This document shows, piece by piece, positions 12,626 through 64,000 of a stretch of 64,000 nt of DNA. A program made the translations under genes and the position numbers. The notes beneath the pieces were generated by a model, which worked only from the letters and a program-made list of their open reading frames with translations, was not told the origin of the DNA and did not search any database. The DNA is from Anoplolepis gracilipes. Taxonomy: Eukaryota > Arthropoda > Insecta > Hymenoptera > Formicidae. The stretch covers positions 4,475,001-4,539,000 of the forward strand of contig NC_132984.1 of assembly GCF_047496725.1 (NCBI RefSeq), in the 5' to 3' direction. Positions within the stretch are counted from its first letter, which is position 1; every line of letters begins with the position of its first letter.

Positions 12626-14946
12626 CATTCCCCTCGCGCATACGTAACCAGACGAAGAAGCAAGATGTAGGTCGGTGTGTTTTTTGGCAAAAGAATTCCA
12701 GTCGCGCACGTGGCCGGGATTTCACGACGTAACTAGATTTCACGATGCTAGTTCGTGGCGTTGCCTTAAGAATGGCCGATTATCACTCGGGACATACACA
12801 CAAGAATGCATTTAAAATTGTATTTCTCGGTCCTGCGATCCTTCTTTTACCGAGCGCATTTATTTGCGCGTGACTAACACGCTCGGATGGCAAACATTCG
12901 CTTGTTACAAATAGCTCTCTTTAGCGTGATGGCAAAAAATATTTTTTATTTTAATATCTACAGAATGTAAAGCTTGCATAAAATTTCAACTGACGTAATC
13001 AAATTTTTAATCTCTCTCTCTCTCTCTCTCTCTCTCCCTCTCACTCTCCGATAAGCTCACAGGGGAGAAATGCTGCGCAAAATGTTTGGAAAAAATGTCT
13101 ACTAATTGTGTATTTTACAGCTATAGTGTTTCAACTGCAACACTAGGGTATAAAGTATAATATTATACGCGTGCATATATGTATGCGTATGTTATGTTGT
13201 AATTATAGTTATAATATACTACGCGTAATTCGATATTACTTGTGGCGGAATTGCGATATATCAATTTTCTGTTTTCCGCTGGTAATATTTAAACGAGAGT
13301 GTACTCGATCGATTAAATTCCCTTTTTACAATAAAATAGATGAGAGACGGACAGAAAGAGAGCATTAATCACGTGATCCTATCATTTCGACATCACGCTA
13401 CGTTTCCCGATGTTTCTGTCCCCTTTCGCAGGAACGTCTCGTCTCGTTTGCCTGCCTTTTTAGGTAGGAAAGACCGGGAGTGACATAAAGGGGCTTTTAA
13501 CTCGAGCGTAATTTCCTTTTGATCGGAAATTCAATATTTTCTTACGCGGACGCCGCGCCTTTCGCGCACACGTAAAGCGCGAGTTTGCCGCTTCCGGAAC
13601 TTTCCGCGCCGTTTCTCGATAGCGAGCGGGCGATTAGAATGCGGAATCGGAAAAGAGAGCACGTCGGGATACGTTTCCGTACGAAATGCCGATGAGTTTT
13701 ACGTGAATCTGAGCCGGAAGAGGGAAAGGGAAATGCCGGCTGCAGTTTCGATTCGAGAGTGTATCGAACTTCTCTGTACCTGCAGAATGCGAGGAAAAAA
13801 ATTCACGTAATTTGCCCGGATTTTATATACACTGTATACGTGAGCAAAATTCAAAATTCTACTTTGCTCAAACAATTGGAAGTTTATTTTTTTTCTTCAA
13901 ATACCTCTGTGTGTCATCTAGTCAACATGTGTATATATATATATATATATATATTAAATGTTTCGAAAATTATTAAGTAATATAAAATATAATTATTTAT
14001 ATAATTAATTATATTATTAGTTAATTATTAATGTATTTTTAAATTAATTATTGTGAGAGTTCAATTATATATTTAGCATTGAAGTTTTCAATCCTATTTA
14101 TTTTTCCTTTTTACATTCTATCTCGATGACAATTTTTCATATTTTGAAACAATTTAATTAATAAGACATTCCGTGCCGAAACATTCCAAACCGAAACACT
14201 TTAATTGATACACGTATTCGTTTTATTAAAAATTTACGTCACATGTGATATTTGTCAATGTTAATACCGTCTGTCACGTTTTGAAAAATATCACATCTTG
14301 TCAAATTAAACGATACAAGTTGCCATGAGCGGATGCAGTCACATGGCCAGTCACTTTTTAGTGCAGTTTAACCTCGCGACACTTTTTTGATATAATTATT
14401 TTTTTCATAAAATAAAATATCGCTGAAAAAAAAATACTTTTAAAATGTATAAACTGCTCTAAATCTGATAGCTTTAAAAATTAGTAAAAAAATTTAAACA
14501 CACGCGAGGGATAATTCGACAGATCGATAACAAGTCGCGCAATCATTGGCGTTGAAAAACGAGTCTAGTATTAGCATAATAAATCTAGAAACTAGAAGCC
14601 AAACAGGAAATTGCGAGGCTCTCGAGGTGAATTTGCAGCGGTACGTAGACGAATTATGCGGGCTGTCGAGAAGCGAGACAATCTCCAGAGCAGGGGATAC
14701 TACGGGTTATAAACTTATTCCCGGGCCTTCGTGACCGATCCCGCGAGATTTATGTCAGACGTATTAAAGTTTTCGTGTTAACGAAAAGAGGAAGGTTTAT
14801 AAGAGCTACCAGGAACGACGCCGGGCAAGTTCAATTTTGGCGCCGTCGTTTGCCTCCCCTTTGCCATGCGAGGTAGGCGGAAGCTAATCTCTGAAAAAAA
14901 AAAAAAAAAAAAAAAATGACTGGCTGTTTTTCGACAGCTTTCGGTA

Positions 14947-15571
14947 TACATGGTGATTTTAAATAAGTACGAAAAATTTTAAGAAATACCTCGTAAATAT
15001 TAAGGAGGTCTCTTTCATAGAAATATTTATTTTTATATTTCTCTCTGAGGAATTACACTCTTCTAAAAATGGAGAGGTGAAATTTAAGTTTTTATTTTTT
15101 TTTTTTTTTTTTAATTTTGAACAAGTTAAAAAAATGAAATTTGATACACATTTTTCACTAGTACAAAGGATATTTATTAATATTTTTTTAATCCCCTTAT
15201 ATCGTTATAAGAGATTATCTAAAAAAAAAATACGTTAAGAGGCTTGATTTCTTTAGCAACTTTTTTTATTTCTTATAATCAATAGTATTTAAATAAAAAA
15301 AAAAAAAAAACAAAATATATTGTATCATGCACAGTTTTATTCTCTTATAATACGAAAGGATTTAAAAAATATTAATATTACTAAGTATCCCTTCACTAAT
15401 GGAAAATGTCCGCTAAAATTTCATTTTTTTAATTTATTTAAAATTTGAAAAAAAAATCTAATTTTCAGAAAGGGATACAGAAGTATTTATTTATATGAAA
15501 GACTTCCCTTAATTTTTGACAAAGAATTATCTCCTAAAATTGTTCATACTTACTTAAAGACACCTTGCATA
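14947..15571. mobile_element. TIR-bounded MITE-like element, family B, copy 2
   Basis: The left end TACATGGTGATTTTAAATAA (then GTACGAAAAATTTTAAG) mirrors the right end near 15530-15571 (GTTCATACTTACTTAAAGAC then ACCTTGCATA). The interior shares the right-half blocks AAGTATCC, TAAATTTCATTTTTTT and GAAAGACTTCCCTTAATTTT with the copy at 12164. Confidence 0.72.
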
Positions 15572-15961
15572 AGACATAAATCTTGTAGATTTCCAAGAAT
15601 AAATGGAATTGAGAATTTAATCGCATCGGATTTGCTGTGAAATGAAATTTCGACAATTAGAAACAATAACAGGGAAAGCAGATTGCTTTTTGGCAAGTAT
15701 TTTTGATTGATAATTTTCTTCAAACATGAAAAATGGTGTGTCACGGGATGAAAAAAAGAGTACCCATATTATTTTTATGCTAATTAAAGTTCTGAAACTT
15801 TTTCAGAGATAAAGAGATACGCTGTACTCGAGGGATAACAAGCGCGCAGTTTGCTTTATATCTGCAGAAACTTTAAAGCAATGATTGTGTGTGTATAATA
15901 ATAGTTGTAACAGAGTCTTTGTCATTTTTATCGAATATTCTGTTCCCTCCCTTTGTTACAG

Positions 15962-55700
<39,739 letters not shown>

Positions 55701-56345
55701 GGGCACGAGGGGGCCCTCACGGAGGCCCCCGATCTACCCCCTCACACCACCAGGTCTGTTACCAGCGTCTTTCTTCATTGAACCGGAATGAATCACGGCG
55801 CGAAAGAGAAAAGGGCTTTTCTCTCTTCGAGGATTCGATATTATCGAGGTCTGATAATATTACGAGGCACGTATAAGGGATGCAAGGGCCACCCTTGCCC
55901 GTCGCGTACAGTTCTGTTTCGCGACTTTAAAATGTGGAGAAGAGACGGGCTTGAAATGAAGAAGAGTAAAATGGTGTAAACGATTTAGAAGTGATTGACA
56001 TTAGGACAAAGAATTCAGAGAAAATAACAGTCCGAGGATTCTAATGAGAGAATCAATCTAACAAAAAATCCCAATACATAACTTGTTCCTCGAATATTTA
56101 ATATCGTCAATTATTTTTTAATATAGAGTCTGAAAATTGAAGGTTCGAAGAATCAGATATTTGAGGTTTAGATAAATATTTACGAGTCTAAAACCTTCAA
56201 ATCTAAAAGATTTTTTCTTTTTTAAATTTTTAAACATTCCAAGAATGACGATTATTATTTATTGCGCATTTATTATATCAAAATTTTTACAGTAAAATAT
56301 TTACAATAACTTTTTCTCTCTAAAATAAAAAAAAAAAAAAAAATA
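55701..56345 (+). other. Syn1: Probable syntrophin 3' UTR (proximal part)
   Basis: The sequence directly follows the stop codon. It opens with a 7-bp perfect stem (GGGGGCC at 55709-55715 with GGCCCCC at 55724-55730). The first AATAAA downstream is at 56324-56329, immediately followed by a long A run, so this could be the proximal polyadenylation signal, although the A run also resembles the local simple repeats. Further AATAAA hexamers occur near 57.1 and 57.4 kb, so the UTR may be longer. No transcript evidence is available. Confidence 0.45.
55709..55730 (+). promoter_or_regulatory. GC-rich hairpin just after the syntrophin stop codon
   Basis: GGGGGCC and GGCCCCC form a perfect 7-bp stem around an 8-nt loop, starting nine bases after TAG. 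It is the only such GC stem I noticed in the AT-rich 3' region. It could be a UTR structural element or a stimulator of stop-codon readthrough. Confidence 0.4.
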
Positions 56346-58010
56346 TTCACTCAATACCTAAGATTTTAAAAATTCAAAAAAAAATATCCTTAACGGCCTA
56401 ATCCTTTTTATCAAAGTTACTCTAAAAACGATTCAAATTTCATACCTATCCTAGAATTCTCGGACTCGGCACGAGATATACAAGTAAGAGGGAAAGAAGA
56501 CTATATGTGTATAAGTTTGATAGTCCATATAGAATCTTCAAGAGAAGCTCGATTACGGTAAATCGACTCGGGACGATCCTTAAAAATCGAGCGACGGTCC
56601 CTTTTCTCCTTTTTTTTTTCCAACGATAATCGACACGAAGCCATCCAGGAGACGATATATTGAAGAAAGTACGACACGCAACAAGGACAGAGAGGCGGAG
56701 GGGTGAGGAAGGAACACCCACGCCACTAATCACACGCCTAAGTAACTAATTATATAATTAACTATTTACCTAATCATAAGAGTATATATAAGACTAATTG
56801 CAAAAGAACTGACTTGGCGGATTATCGATAAATATTCACTGATCCTGTGTCGGATGTCGAAATGTGGTTATTGTAACGAGCATGAAAATCAGATAACCGT
56901 GATTGTTTAAACGACGCGTTATTATACTTTGATATTTCGGCTTTCAAACGCAATTCGATAATAATCTGAACTTTGGAAAATAATGATTTTATGTATAAAA
57001 TCGCATAAAATCATCATATTTCGATGATTGTTAGAAATATATTAATGATATTTCCGAAAAAAAATGTTTTACTAAATTAAATTTTATTTTAATGATGAAT
57101 CTCATTAATATAATATCTTGTTTAAGAAATATTGCGAAATAAATATTTTACGCAAAATGAATACGTTTTAGGAATTTAATTTTACGGCACATAAATATTT
57201 TGATTTATTTTTAACTTAATTAATTCAATCAAACCAATATAATTTAATCACGATATATTTTAACGGCAAAACGCTATTTTTAATTTCATCAATTTATTTT
57301 AGTACTTTTAGTAATATTATTCGTAAATCAATGTAACAATGTACAGATGAGATATTTGTAACCCGATAAGTTTCGCATGCACACAAACATATTGACATTT
57401 TATTCAGTCAATATCCGTGCTATTTGGTTAAATAAATTTTCAACAGATTTAAATTATTCTTATGTATTAAATACATATTTTGCATAAAACAAAAAAAAAG
57501 AAACTCTTGAAATTTCTCTTTGTCGTTTAAACATCGCGATAATTCTGACGATCGAGATGACTTTTAGGCGAAGAGCGTGTAACATACTCGTTACGAGAGT
57601 AGAAGCTATCATGATAAGGCCTATGTTTTCACCGTACATATAACGTTAACGTTATCAACCGCTATCCAATATCCAGCTCTCCCATCGGGATATCACGTTG
57701 TATGCATTTGACGTAAACCGAGCGACCAGTTATATAATCATCTTCAAGATACCGCGTGATATTATATTACAGCATAAAATGCATTTGCGATGAACTTTAC
57801 TGTAATAAAACAAAAAATGTTAGTGTCATTTGCCATCTTTCTGTAAATGCAACGCGAAAAATACTATAGAACTTTGGCGTTAAATGCGCGATGAGAACAC
57901 GGTCATTATTATCCAGCAATGAGCCGCTCATTGGTATTCGACCCTTCAGTTTCCTCGAAAGTTTGCAAGGTACACATTCCTCGAAACTTGCCTAAGGCAT
58001 AAAACAAAAA

Positions 58011-58023
<13 letters not shown>

Positions 58024-58062
<39 letters not shown>
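58024..58062. repeat. (GA)n microsatellite
   Basis: An uninterrupted GA tract, followed by AATAATAATAATAA. A CT tract lies nearby at 58352-58384. Confidence 0.95.
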
Positions 58063-58064
<2 letters not shown>

Positions 58065-58349
58065 CGGGGAAAGAATAATAATAATAATAAAAAAAAGGAA
58101 TCTGTTTATTATTCCGACCAAGCTTCCAAGCTTCGTCAAACTGTATTATACACATTGTATATTGCAATACGGAAATAAAGAGAGAACTCGGGGTTGATAC
58201 TTCATCGTTAATTATAATTAGCGCTTGCGCATGCGCGTTACTTTGCAAAAAAAAAAAAAAGAGCTCCTCTCTCTTAATTGATCGCGAGCGATTTATAAGC
58301 CGAGCAAAATTATCACGTGCTTCAATTTTACACTGGTGGATCTGGTGAG

Positions 58350-58387
<38 letters not shown>

Positions 58388-60104
58388 TCGTTTTTTCGAG
58401 AATAAAAAAAATTACGCGCGTCACACGGTAGTAAAGTCCGCCAGAAGTTGGGAACACCTGGAAAGGACTTAAGGAGTTTACTCTCTTGATCTTCCAGCGG
58501 GGAACTTTCCGCGAGATAACGTGTTTCGTTTCGGTAAGGCGATATTTATGTCACTCCCCCCCCAACCCCTCCATCCCCCTTCCCCACCCCGCCTGCCCAC
58601 AGTCAAAGCGCCTCGAGTGAGTTCGCGGAAGTTGGAATATCCTTCCGCGCGCGTTTCTACGGCCAAAATACCTCCTCTCGGAATTGTACTCGAGAGGCGA
58701 TCGCCATCGATCTCCCAGCCAGACAAAATGGAAATATCCTCCTGGCGGCCGTTTCGTGAACGGGACGAGGCGTGGCGGGGCGGAAATCGAGGTTGACTTA
58801 CGTTCCGGATCTTTCTTCTCGTCTTCCGGAGAAGAGAATCCGTTTTCTTTTTTTCCCCTCCCCCCGCTCCCCCCCCCCTCCCCTTAAATTCGGCAATATA
58901 TATTTGCAAGACTCTGCAGCTTTTTCGCAAAAGCGAAAAGTTGAACGTGCGAAAGCAATATTTGTAAGATTTGTAATTTAATAAAGGAGAAAGTAAGACG
59001 ATTGTCTTTTTCTTCAGAAGGAAAGAAAAAAATCGAAGAAGAAAGTTTCGCGTGCGGGATCGAGGGAACCGAGTATGTTGACATTAAATCTAAAAGGACG
59101 ATGCAAAAAAGGTGGATTTTATAGCATATGATTCGTGAAGATTTAGATTTTAACACACGAAACACAAGTTGTAATTCCTATAGGGGTTTTTTTTTTAATA
59201 TTATCCGCGCAAGAGCCGTTGTCGGGCAAACTTTTAGATAGTATATGGATCGCCAAAAATGTCGTTCTGAACCACTTTGGCGTTATTTACGACTTAGACA
59301 AAACTCTATATGAAAGAAAAAGAGAACGCTCGAAACAGAAGGTTCCTTGATAAATCAATGGGCGGCCATTTTAGTTGTTTTGTACGATATTCATATTCTT
59401 TAATGCAGGTAAACTTAAAGTAGCAAAAAAAAAGCGTCGATGTGTGCAAGCCTGATTTTTTTGTTTCTCAAAAGCAATAGTCTACCTGAATGATTGTTCA
59501 TGTCATATTTTGCTCGAAAAAAATGTAAGAATAAAAAATTTATAAAGCGAGATAAACAGAGAATGAGATTGCGAGGATTTCCAAGGATCTGAGATTTTTA
59601 CTCGAAAAATAAAAATAGAATGAAGATTATTGGAGGATATAATCAAAGCATTTTTCAAATCCTGATTTTATATATCTATACATTAATCTTGAAGCTCATT
59701 TCATTGCGATATTTCTCTCTGCTTAAATAGACTTACTTTTAACTTTTTAATTAAATTTTAAGATATAATTTACGGTCTGATGTTTACATAAAATATATAA
59801 AATGTTAGGAAATTAAAAAAAAACTCAGCAATTTATATACATCTAAATAAAGTATAAATCAAATTTTATAAATTAAGATGATGTAAGAATTTATAGTAAA
59901 TCTGATTCCTCGAAGGAAGGAGGATTTGCAAAATCCTTGGAAACCAAATCTACAAATTATGTATGCTTTTAATTTCTGAAAAAAAAAAAAAAAATGAAGG
60001 ATCTTCTATTTTGATTTCACGACTTTGCGATTGAGAATCTATCTTTAATTTTAAAAAGTCGATATTCCAAAAACTTGGAGGACATCATTCCATCTCGACA
60101 ATAT

Positions 60105-60108
<4 letters not shown>

Positions 60109-60170
<62 letters not shown>
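60109..60170. repeat. Compound (TA)n(CA)n microsatellite
   Basis: About 25 TA units run directly into six CA units. Confidence 0.95.
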
Positions 60171-60621
60171 TATATATTTCCGAAGTTTTTAAATTATCTC
60201 GAAACGAGGAAATCAGGCATCTGGAGTTATCTTTGACACGAGGATACGAAAGAATGTAAGAATGAAGGCTTCCTCACAGACTTTTATAGCACATCGGACC
60301 GTGCCCGATATATCGTACTTTCCCAGACTATATATCGGTGCAAAAATAACCACTGGCCATTTTCGCGCTGTCATTTATTTATCGCAAAACAAATCATCTT
60401 ATCGAACAGTAAGCTTTTTCTCTTTCTCTCTCAGCAACTTGTTTGCACTCTCCGCTTTCAATACATTCTCGGAGAATACGAAGATGACCAAATTTCTCGA
60501 CTTCTCCTCGGTACTGTCCTTCTCTATGCGTAATTAATTTTTAACTATTCTATTAATAATAATATTTAATAAATAATAATAACGAGATGATGATAATAAT
60601 AATAATGATAATAATAATGCG

Positions 60622-60750
60622 TCTACTTAGGACAGCGACATGAAACGGGTAACCACCGCGACATGCGGGGTCTTGTCACAGGGTTAATGCCCGCATAGCC
60701 ATCTTGCAGTTTCACGAGGCTACAGAACGGAACTGACGGGCAAAACCTTC
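60622..60750. ncRNA. Candidate structured or conserved island, identity unknown
   Basis: A GC-balanced, non-repetitive block embedded in AT-rich, triplet-rich DNA. It contains several potential stems: CCGC/GCGG (60656-60668), TAACC/GGTTA (60650-60654 with 60682-60686), TGCCCG/CGGGCA (60688-60693 with 60737-60742) enclosing CAGTTTC/GGAACTG (60707-60713 with 60729-60735). Neither strand holds a long open frame. It could be a small structured RNA, a conserved UTR element of the syntrophin transcript, or an enhancer. I do not recognise the family. Confidence 0.25.
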
Positions 60751-63700
60751 GAACAATAAATGACGACGATAATAATAATAATATTTTATTAACTACCGAG
60801 ATACAAATTTTTCTAACATATTCGCAAATTTCGCTGTCGCACGCGAAAAATCGCCTGGCGTTTGTGCTACGAAGGTCTGTGTGAGCCTCTTTTTTTTGAT
60901 CTGTATAAAAAAAAAAAAGGGAAAAAAAGTAAAGTAAAATAAAATAAAAAATAAATACGAGTGTCTCCCGTCGAGATTGTTGAGTGTTGTACAGGGTGGA
61001 CGTACAATAATAAGATTTCGAGATTAAGTAGACATATCAACGAAGTCATGTAATATTGATTGTGCCCATTTGTCACTTTCCGTGCGCTCCTCGAGCCGAA
61101 ACCGGAAGGATCTTTTATCACTCTCGCGGTTTGCAACCCGTATGCGGGTTCATCTATGTACATAAATTATTTAACAAAAATCGCCGCTACACAAGAGACC
61201 GCTCGTTTATTTGTATCTATCAAAATTTATATTATACCGCATTATGTATTATATTACAATAATTGTCCTAATAGGCTAATTATATATATATATATATATA
61301 TATTATAATAATTCGAGATTAAAAGATTATAATTAAATTAGATTGAAATTTGACGATTAATTCTATTTGATTTACGTTCAGAGCGTTCTGTGTAACAGTA
61401 AAATTATTTATATATAGAAAATTTATGTACAGCATTAAATGATTTATGTAGAAAAAAATATGTGTAATAATTATAAAAAAAAAAATATTTTAAAAATACT
61501 CAAACAATGTTTATGTAAAGAGACCAATTAATATTTTATGAATATTTTCTGAGCGTGCTAGTGATGCAATATCAAATCTTTGGCACCGAGGAAAATGGGG
61601 CGAGGCTATCGGTGGTAAATTAATGCATCCGTTTCGGATCGATGGAGCGCAACTCGCATAAAGGCGCATAAAGCGACTATTAACGAGTTATTAACATGAT
61701 CATTATTAACAAAACTAAGTTGAACATCGAGAATTTTATTAACGGATTCGTTCGCGCGTGAAATGCGTTATTTTTCTAATAATTTCGAGCGAGTCGTTGC
61801 CAGAACGTTGACGGAGCCCATTTCCGTTTTATTTTCCCTAAGTTTTACAGAGCGAATTTGTATTTCAATGAGTTACCAAATAAACAAGAACGGTTAGAAC
61901 AACGAATGAGTTGTTATTCTTTGTTCTATTTCTTAAAATCACTTATTACTGTATATTATTAGTATTATTATTTTTAATATAAATAAATAAATAATAAATA
62001 GAGGAATTATAACAGATTAGCAGTTGTTAATAAAATGTCGAATTGATCGAATCGAGCATATATATATATGCCCGAATTGTAATGTGGATTTCTAAATATT
62101 TCTTCTCTTTAATTCTCCATGAGTGACTTTCAACTTTCACAATAATTATTATATTCGATTATATATTTTATGTAGAGAGGAAGGATTTATATTAATGGCT
62201 TAATAGAATTATTATATTACAAAGTTTGAAAACTAATTAATTAATAGAAAAATAAATTTGAGTTATTTATATAAGATAATGTTTAAATTAAAATTTAAAC
62301 ACACATATTCAATAATTTAAAGAAACGAATATTTTATTATCAATATATTCGTAATAAAGAAGAAAATCAAGAAATCTTAAGAAGCTTTCGGAGGTAGGTA
62401 TATATTTAGGAGAAATCAATATACATATAAGAAAATGGTAATATCATTTACAACATTAATGATATTATTAAATAATATTATTTAATAATATGATATTAAT
62501 AATTTTATTGAAATCCAATATGGAATAAATACGTTATTATACACAAGTGCAGGGGTTAAAACTTTCAACTACCCTAAAAGATCAATAAACTCGAAATATT
62601 CATCGCGTGTAAAATGTATACAGAGTGCATTAAAATTGATAGTTTAAACTTTGAATACATATAATATTTATCAAAATTAAAAAGATTTTACCAAACATGA
62701 ATGTCGCATTAACAATTGATGAGACGAAATAAATCTTTGTCGAAACACTCAGATGCAAGAAACATTCGTATTACGCTTGCTAATTTTCTGTATTATTTCG
62801 ACTGTTATATCACACGCGTAATTAAAGTTAAGATCGTCACTTTTAACGCACCCTGTGTGTGTATAAGAACGCGACGTGTGATTTACGTGCGGTAAACCCC
62901 GCGAGCGAAATGGCGGAGGGAGATGCTCCGGCCGGAAGACAGATCAGAAAAGTTTCGCGAGGCAATCACGAGACGTGGATATTGGGACTGCCGATAAAAA
63001 TGACAAAAGTCTCGAAACTTTTTGTTCCTCTGTGCTCTGTGAAAATCTACTTTTGTCGTTTCCAGTCACGAAGCCGTGTGCGCGATTCTTTTGAATTTCT
63101 TCCCAACTCCAATGGCGCAGTCGTATAAATTATGTATCGAAAAAAAGGGAGAGGAGAGATTTCTTCGAAATTATATTTACTACCGGTATCGCTGATCGAA
63201 AATCGGACAACAAAAGCAAATATACCTATACTTCTCAACAAATTTTCTGAACCCGCATAGGATTTAAATAATAATTCGAAAAGTAATTTAATATCAAAAA
63301 TATATAAAATAATAAATGAACAAAATTAGAACATATAAAAATTAATAAAAATAATAGTTAACATGTAAATAACAAAATTATAAATTATAGAAATAATAAA
63401 TACAAATATAAATTGCCATCCTTTTTCTTGTTGCTCCGACGCCTTCCTCTCCTTTTCTCTTGTCTGTTCTTTGCTCCTTTGGCGAACACCCACTCGCGAA
63501 AACATGGCTAATTACCATCACGCGCGCGCACTAAAGACTTGAATATGACGGCACTTTACATACTACGTTAATCGCACTTTAGATGTGCGCTTTAGTTTAT
63601 ATCGCGACGAAATAAACCACACTCGAGATAGTCGAGGTTGAAAATTCGCGCGGATAAACTCGCGCAATGTTCAATCGCGTTTGATATCTTGGAATATTTG

Positions 63701-64000
63701 TCACGAGAGATAATACACGTGGTTTCTATTCGTAAAAATGACACCAAGATCGTCGCACGTAAACACCAGGGTGCTAGAGGCCTTGGGATTTTTATGACAT
63801 ATGACACGCTGTTATTTTTACATATGATATTTTTGTTGTTATTCACGTGACGAGAGACCCGTGTGTTTTATGTATTGTTATATTATCTCTCGCTTTTATT
63901 GAAAGAATAAAACTGAACGCGAATCATTCTTTACAAATATTGTGCAAATTTGTTAGCGAGATTTTTCAGCTTCGTGATTTTCTTGTTATCACGTTTCGAT

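Larger units (their letters stand above)
1..15961. other. Syn1: Non-coding DNA upstream of the first visible exon, probably an intron
   Basis: No exon could be supported here. I looked in particular for the syntrophin PDZ signature (GLGISIKGG-like) and the first half of PH1 in all GC-richer stretches and found neither. Open frames of 60-190 codons exist but are low-complexity (poly-Ser/poly-Asp over a TCG repeat, pyrimidine-rich frames) or sit in repeats. Because the first visible exon begins inside a codon, this DNA is most simply the upstream intron of the syntrophin gene. Notable contents are listed separately. Confidence 0.6.
56346..64000. other. DNA downstream of the syntrophin gene, no coding gene recognised
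   Basis: Open frames here are at most about 150 codons, compositionally biased, and none matches a family I know. The stretch contains (GA)n, (CT)n and (TA)n/(CA)n tracts, a GC-rich purine/pyrimidine segment around 58.5-58.9 kb, and the distinctive island at 60622-60750. Part may be distal 3' UTR. Confidence 0.5.

Noticed and set aside
1..15961. Search for the upstream syntrophin exons (PDZ, PH1 first half)
   Set aside because: No stretch gives a GLGISIKGG-like PDZ motif or PH1 first-half motifs in any frame I read; these exons are inferred to lie before the window.
58478..58930. 150-codon minus-strand frame
   Set aside because: Gly/Arg-rich product of a C- and T-rich + strand, with no recognisable domain.

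Overview
This is an animal nuclear sequence, most likely from a hymenopteran insect and plausibly an ant. The inference rests on AT-rich, repeat-laden introns interrupted by CpG-rich islands, abundant long (GA)n/(TC)n and (TA)n tracts, spliced genes with GT..AG introns, and a coding sequence that reads as an arthropod syntrophin. There is no sign of prokaryotic operons, CRISPR arrays or plasmid/phage functions. The species assignment is an inference from composition only.

One protein-coding gene is convincingly present, on the + strand: the 3' part of a syntrophin gene of the alpha/beta type (Drosophila Syn1-like). Five exons (15962-16170, 33769-33992, 53279-53493, 55003-55220, 55608-55700) join in phase through canonical splice sites to give about 318 residues. 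They comprise the C-terminal half of the first PH domain, the whole second PH domain and the C-terminal syntrophin-unique (SU) domain, ending at TAG 55698-55700. The PDZ domain and the first half of PH1 are not visible, so their exons must lie upstream of the window. The introns are 17.6 kb, 19.3 kb, 1.5 kb and 0.39 kb.

Layout. 1-15961: non-coding, presumably an upstream intron of the same gene, with tandem repeats, two GC-rich islands, a polypyrimidine block, G-quadruplex-type G-runs and two copies of a ~0.5 kb inverted-repeat element. 16171-33768: large intron with a long foldback element, tandem repeats, a 28-bp perfect palindrome and several motif-rich islands that could be enhancers. 33993-53278: larger intron dominated by dispersed, TIR-bounded non-autonomous DNA transposons, including nested ones, and a 440-bp-period tandem duplication. 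55701-64000: 3' UTR and downstream DNA with no recognisable coding gene but one distinctive GC-balanced, stem-capable island near 60.6-60.75 kb.

The most noteworthy observations are: (1) a ~36-residue Gly/Ser/acidic insertion in the predicted beta1-beta2 loop of the second PH domain; (2) a GC hairpin just after the syntrophin stop followed by 26 open codons; (3) a family of MITE-like elements with CAGGGTGT termini present at least nine times here, with other TA-flanked MITEs nested inside; (4) an ~82-bp-arm foldback element; (5) the 60.6 kb island. I found no evidence for an undescribed multi-gene system; the novelty candidates are regulatory, structural or repeat-derived.
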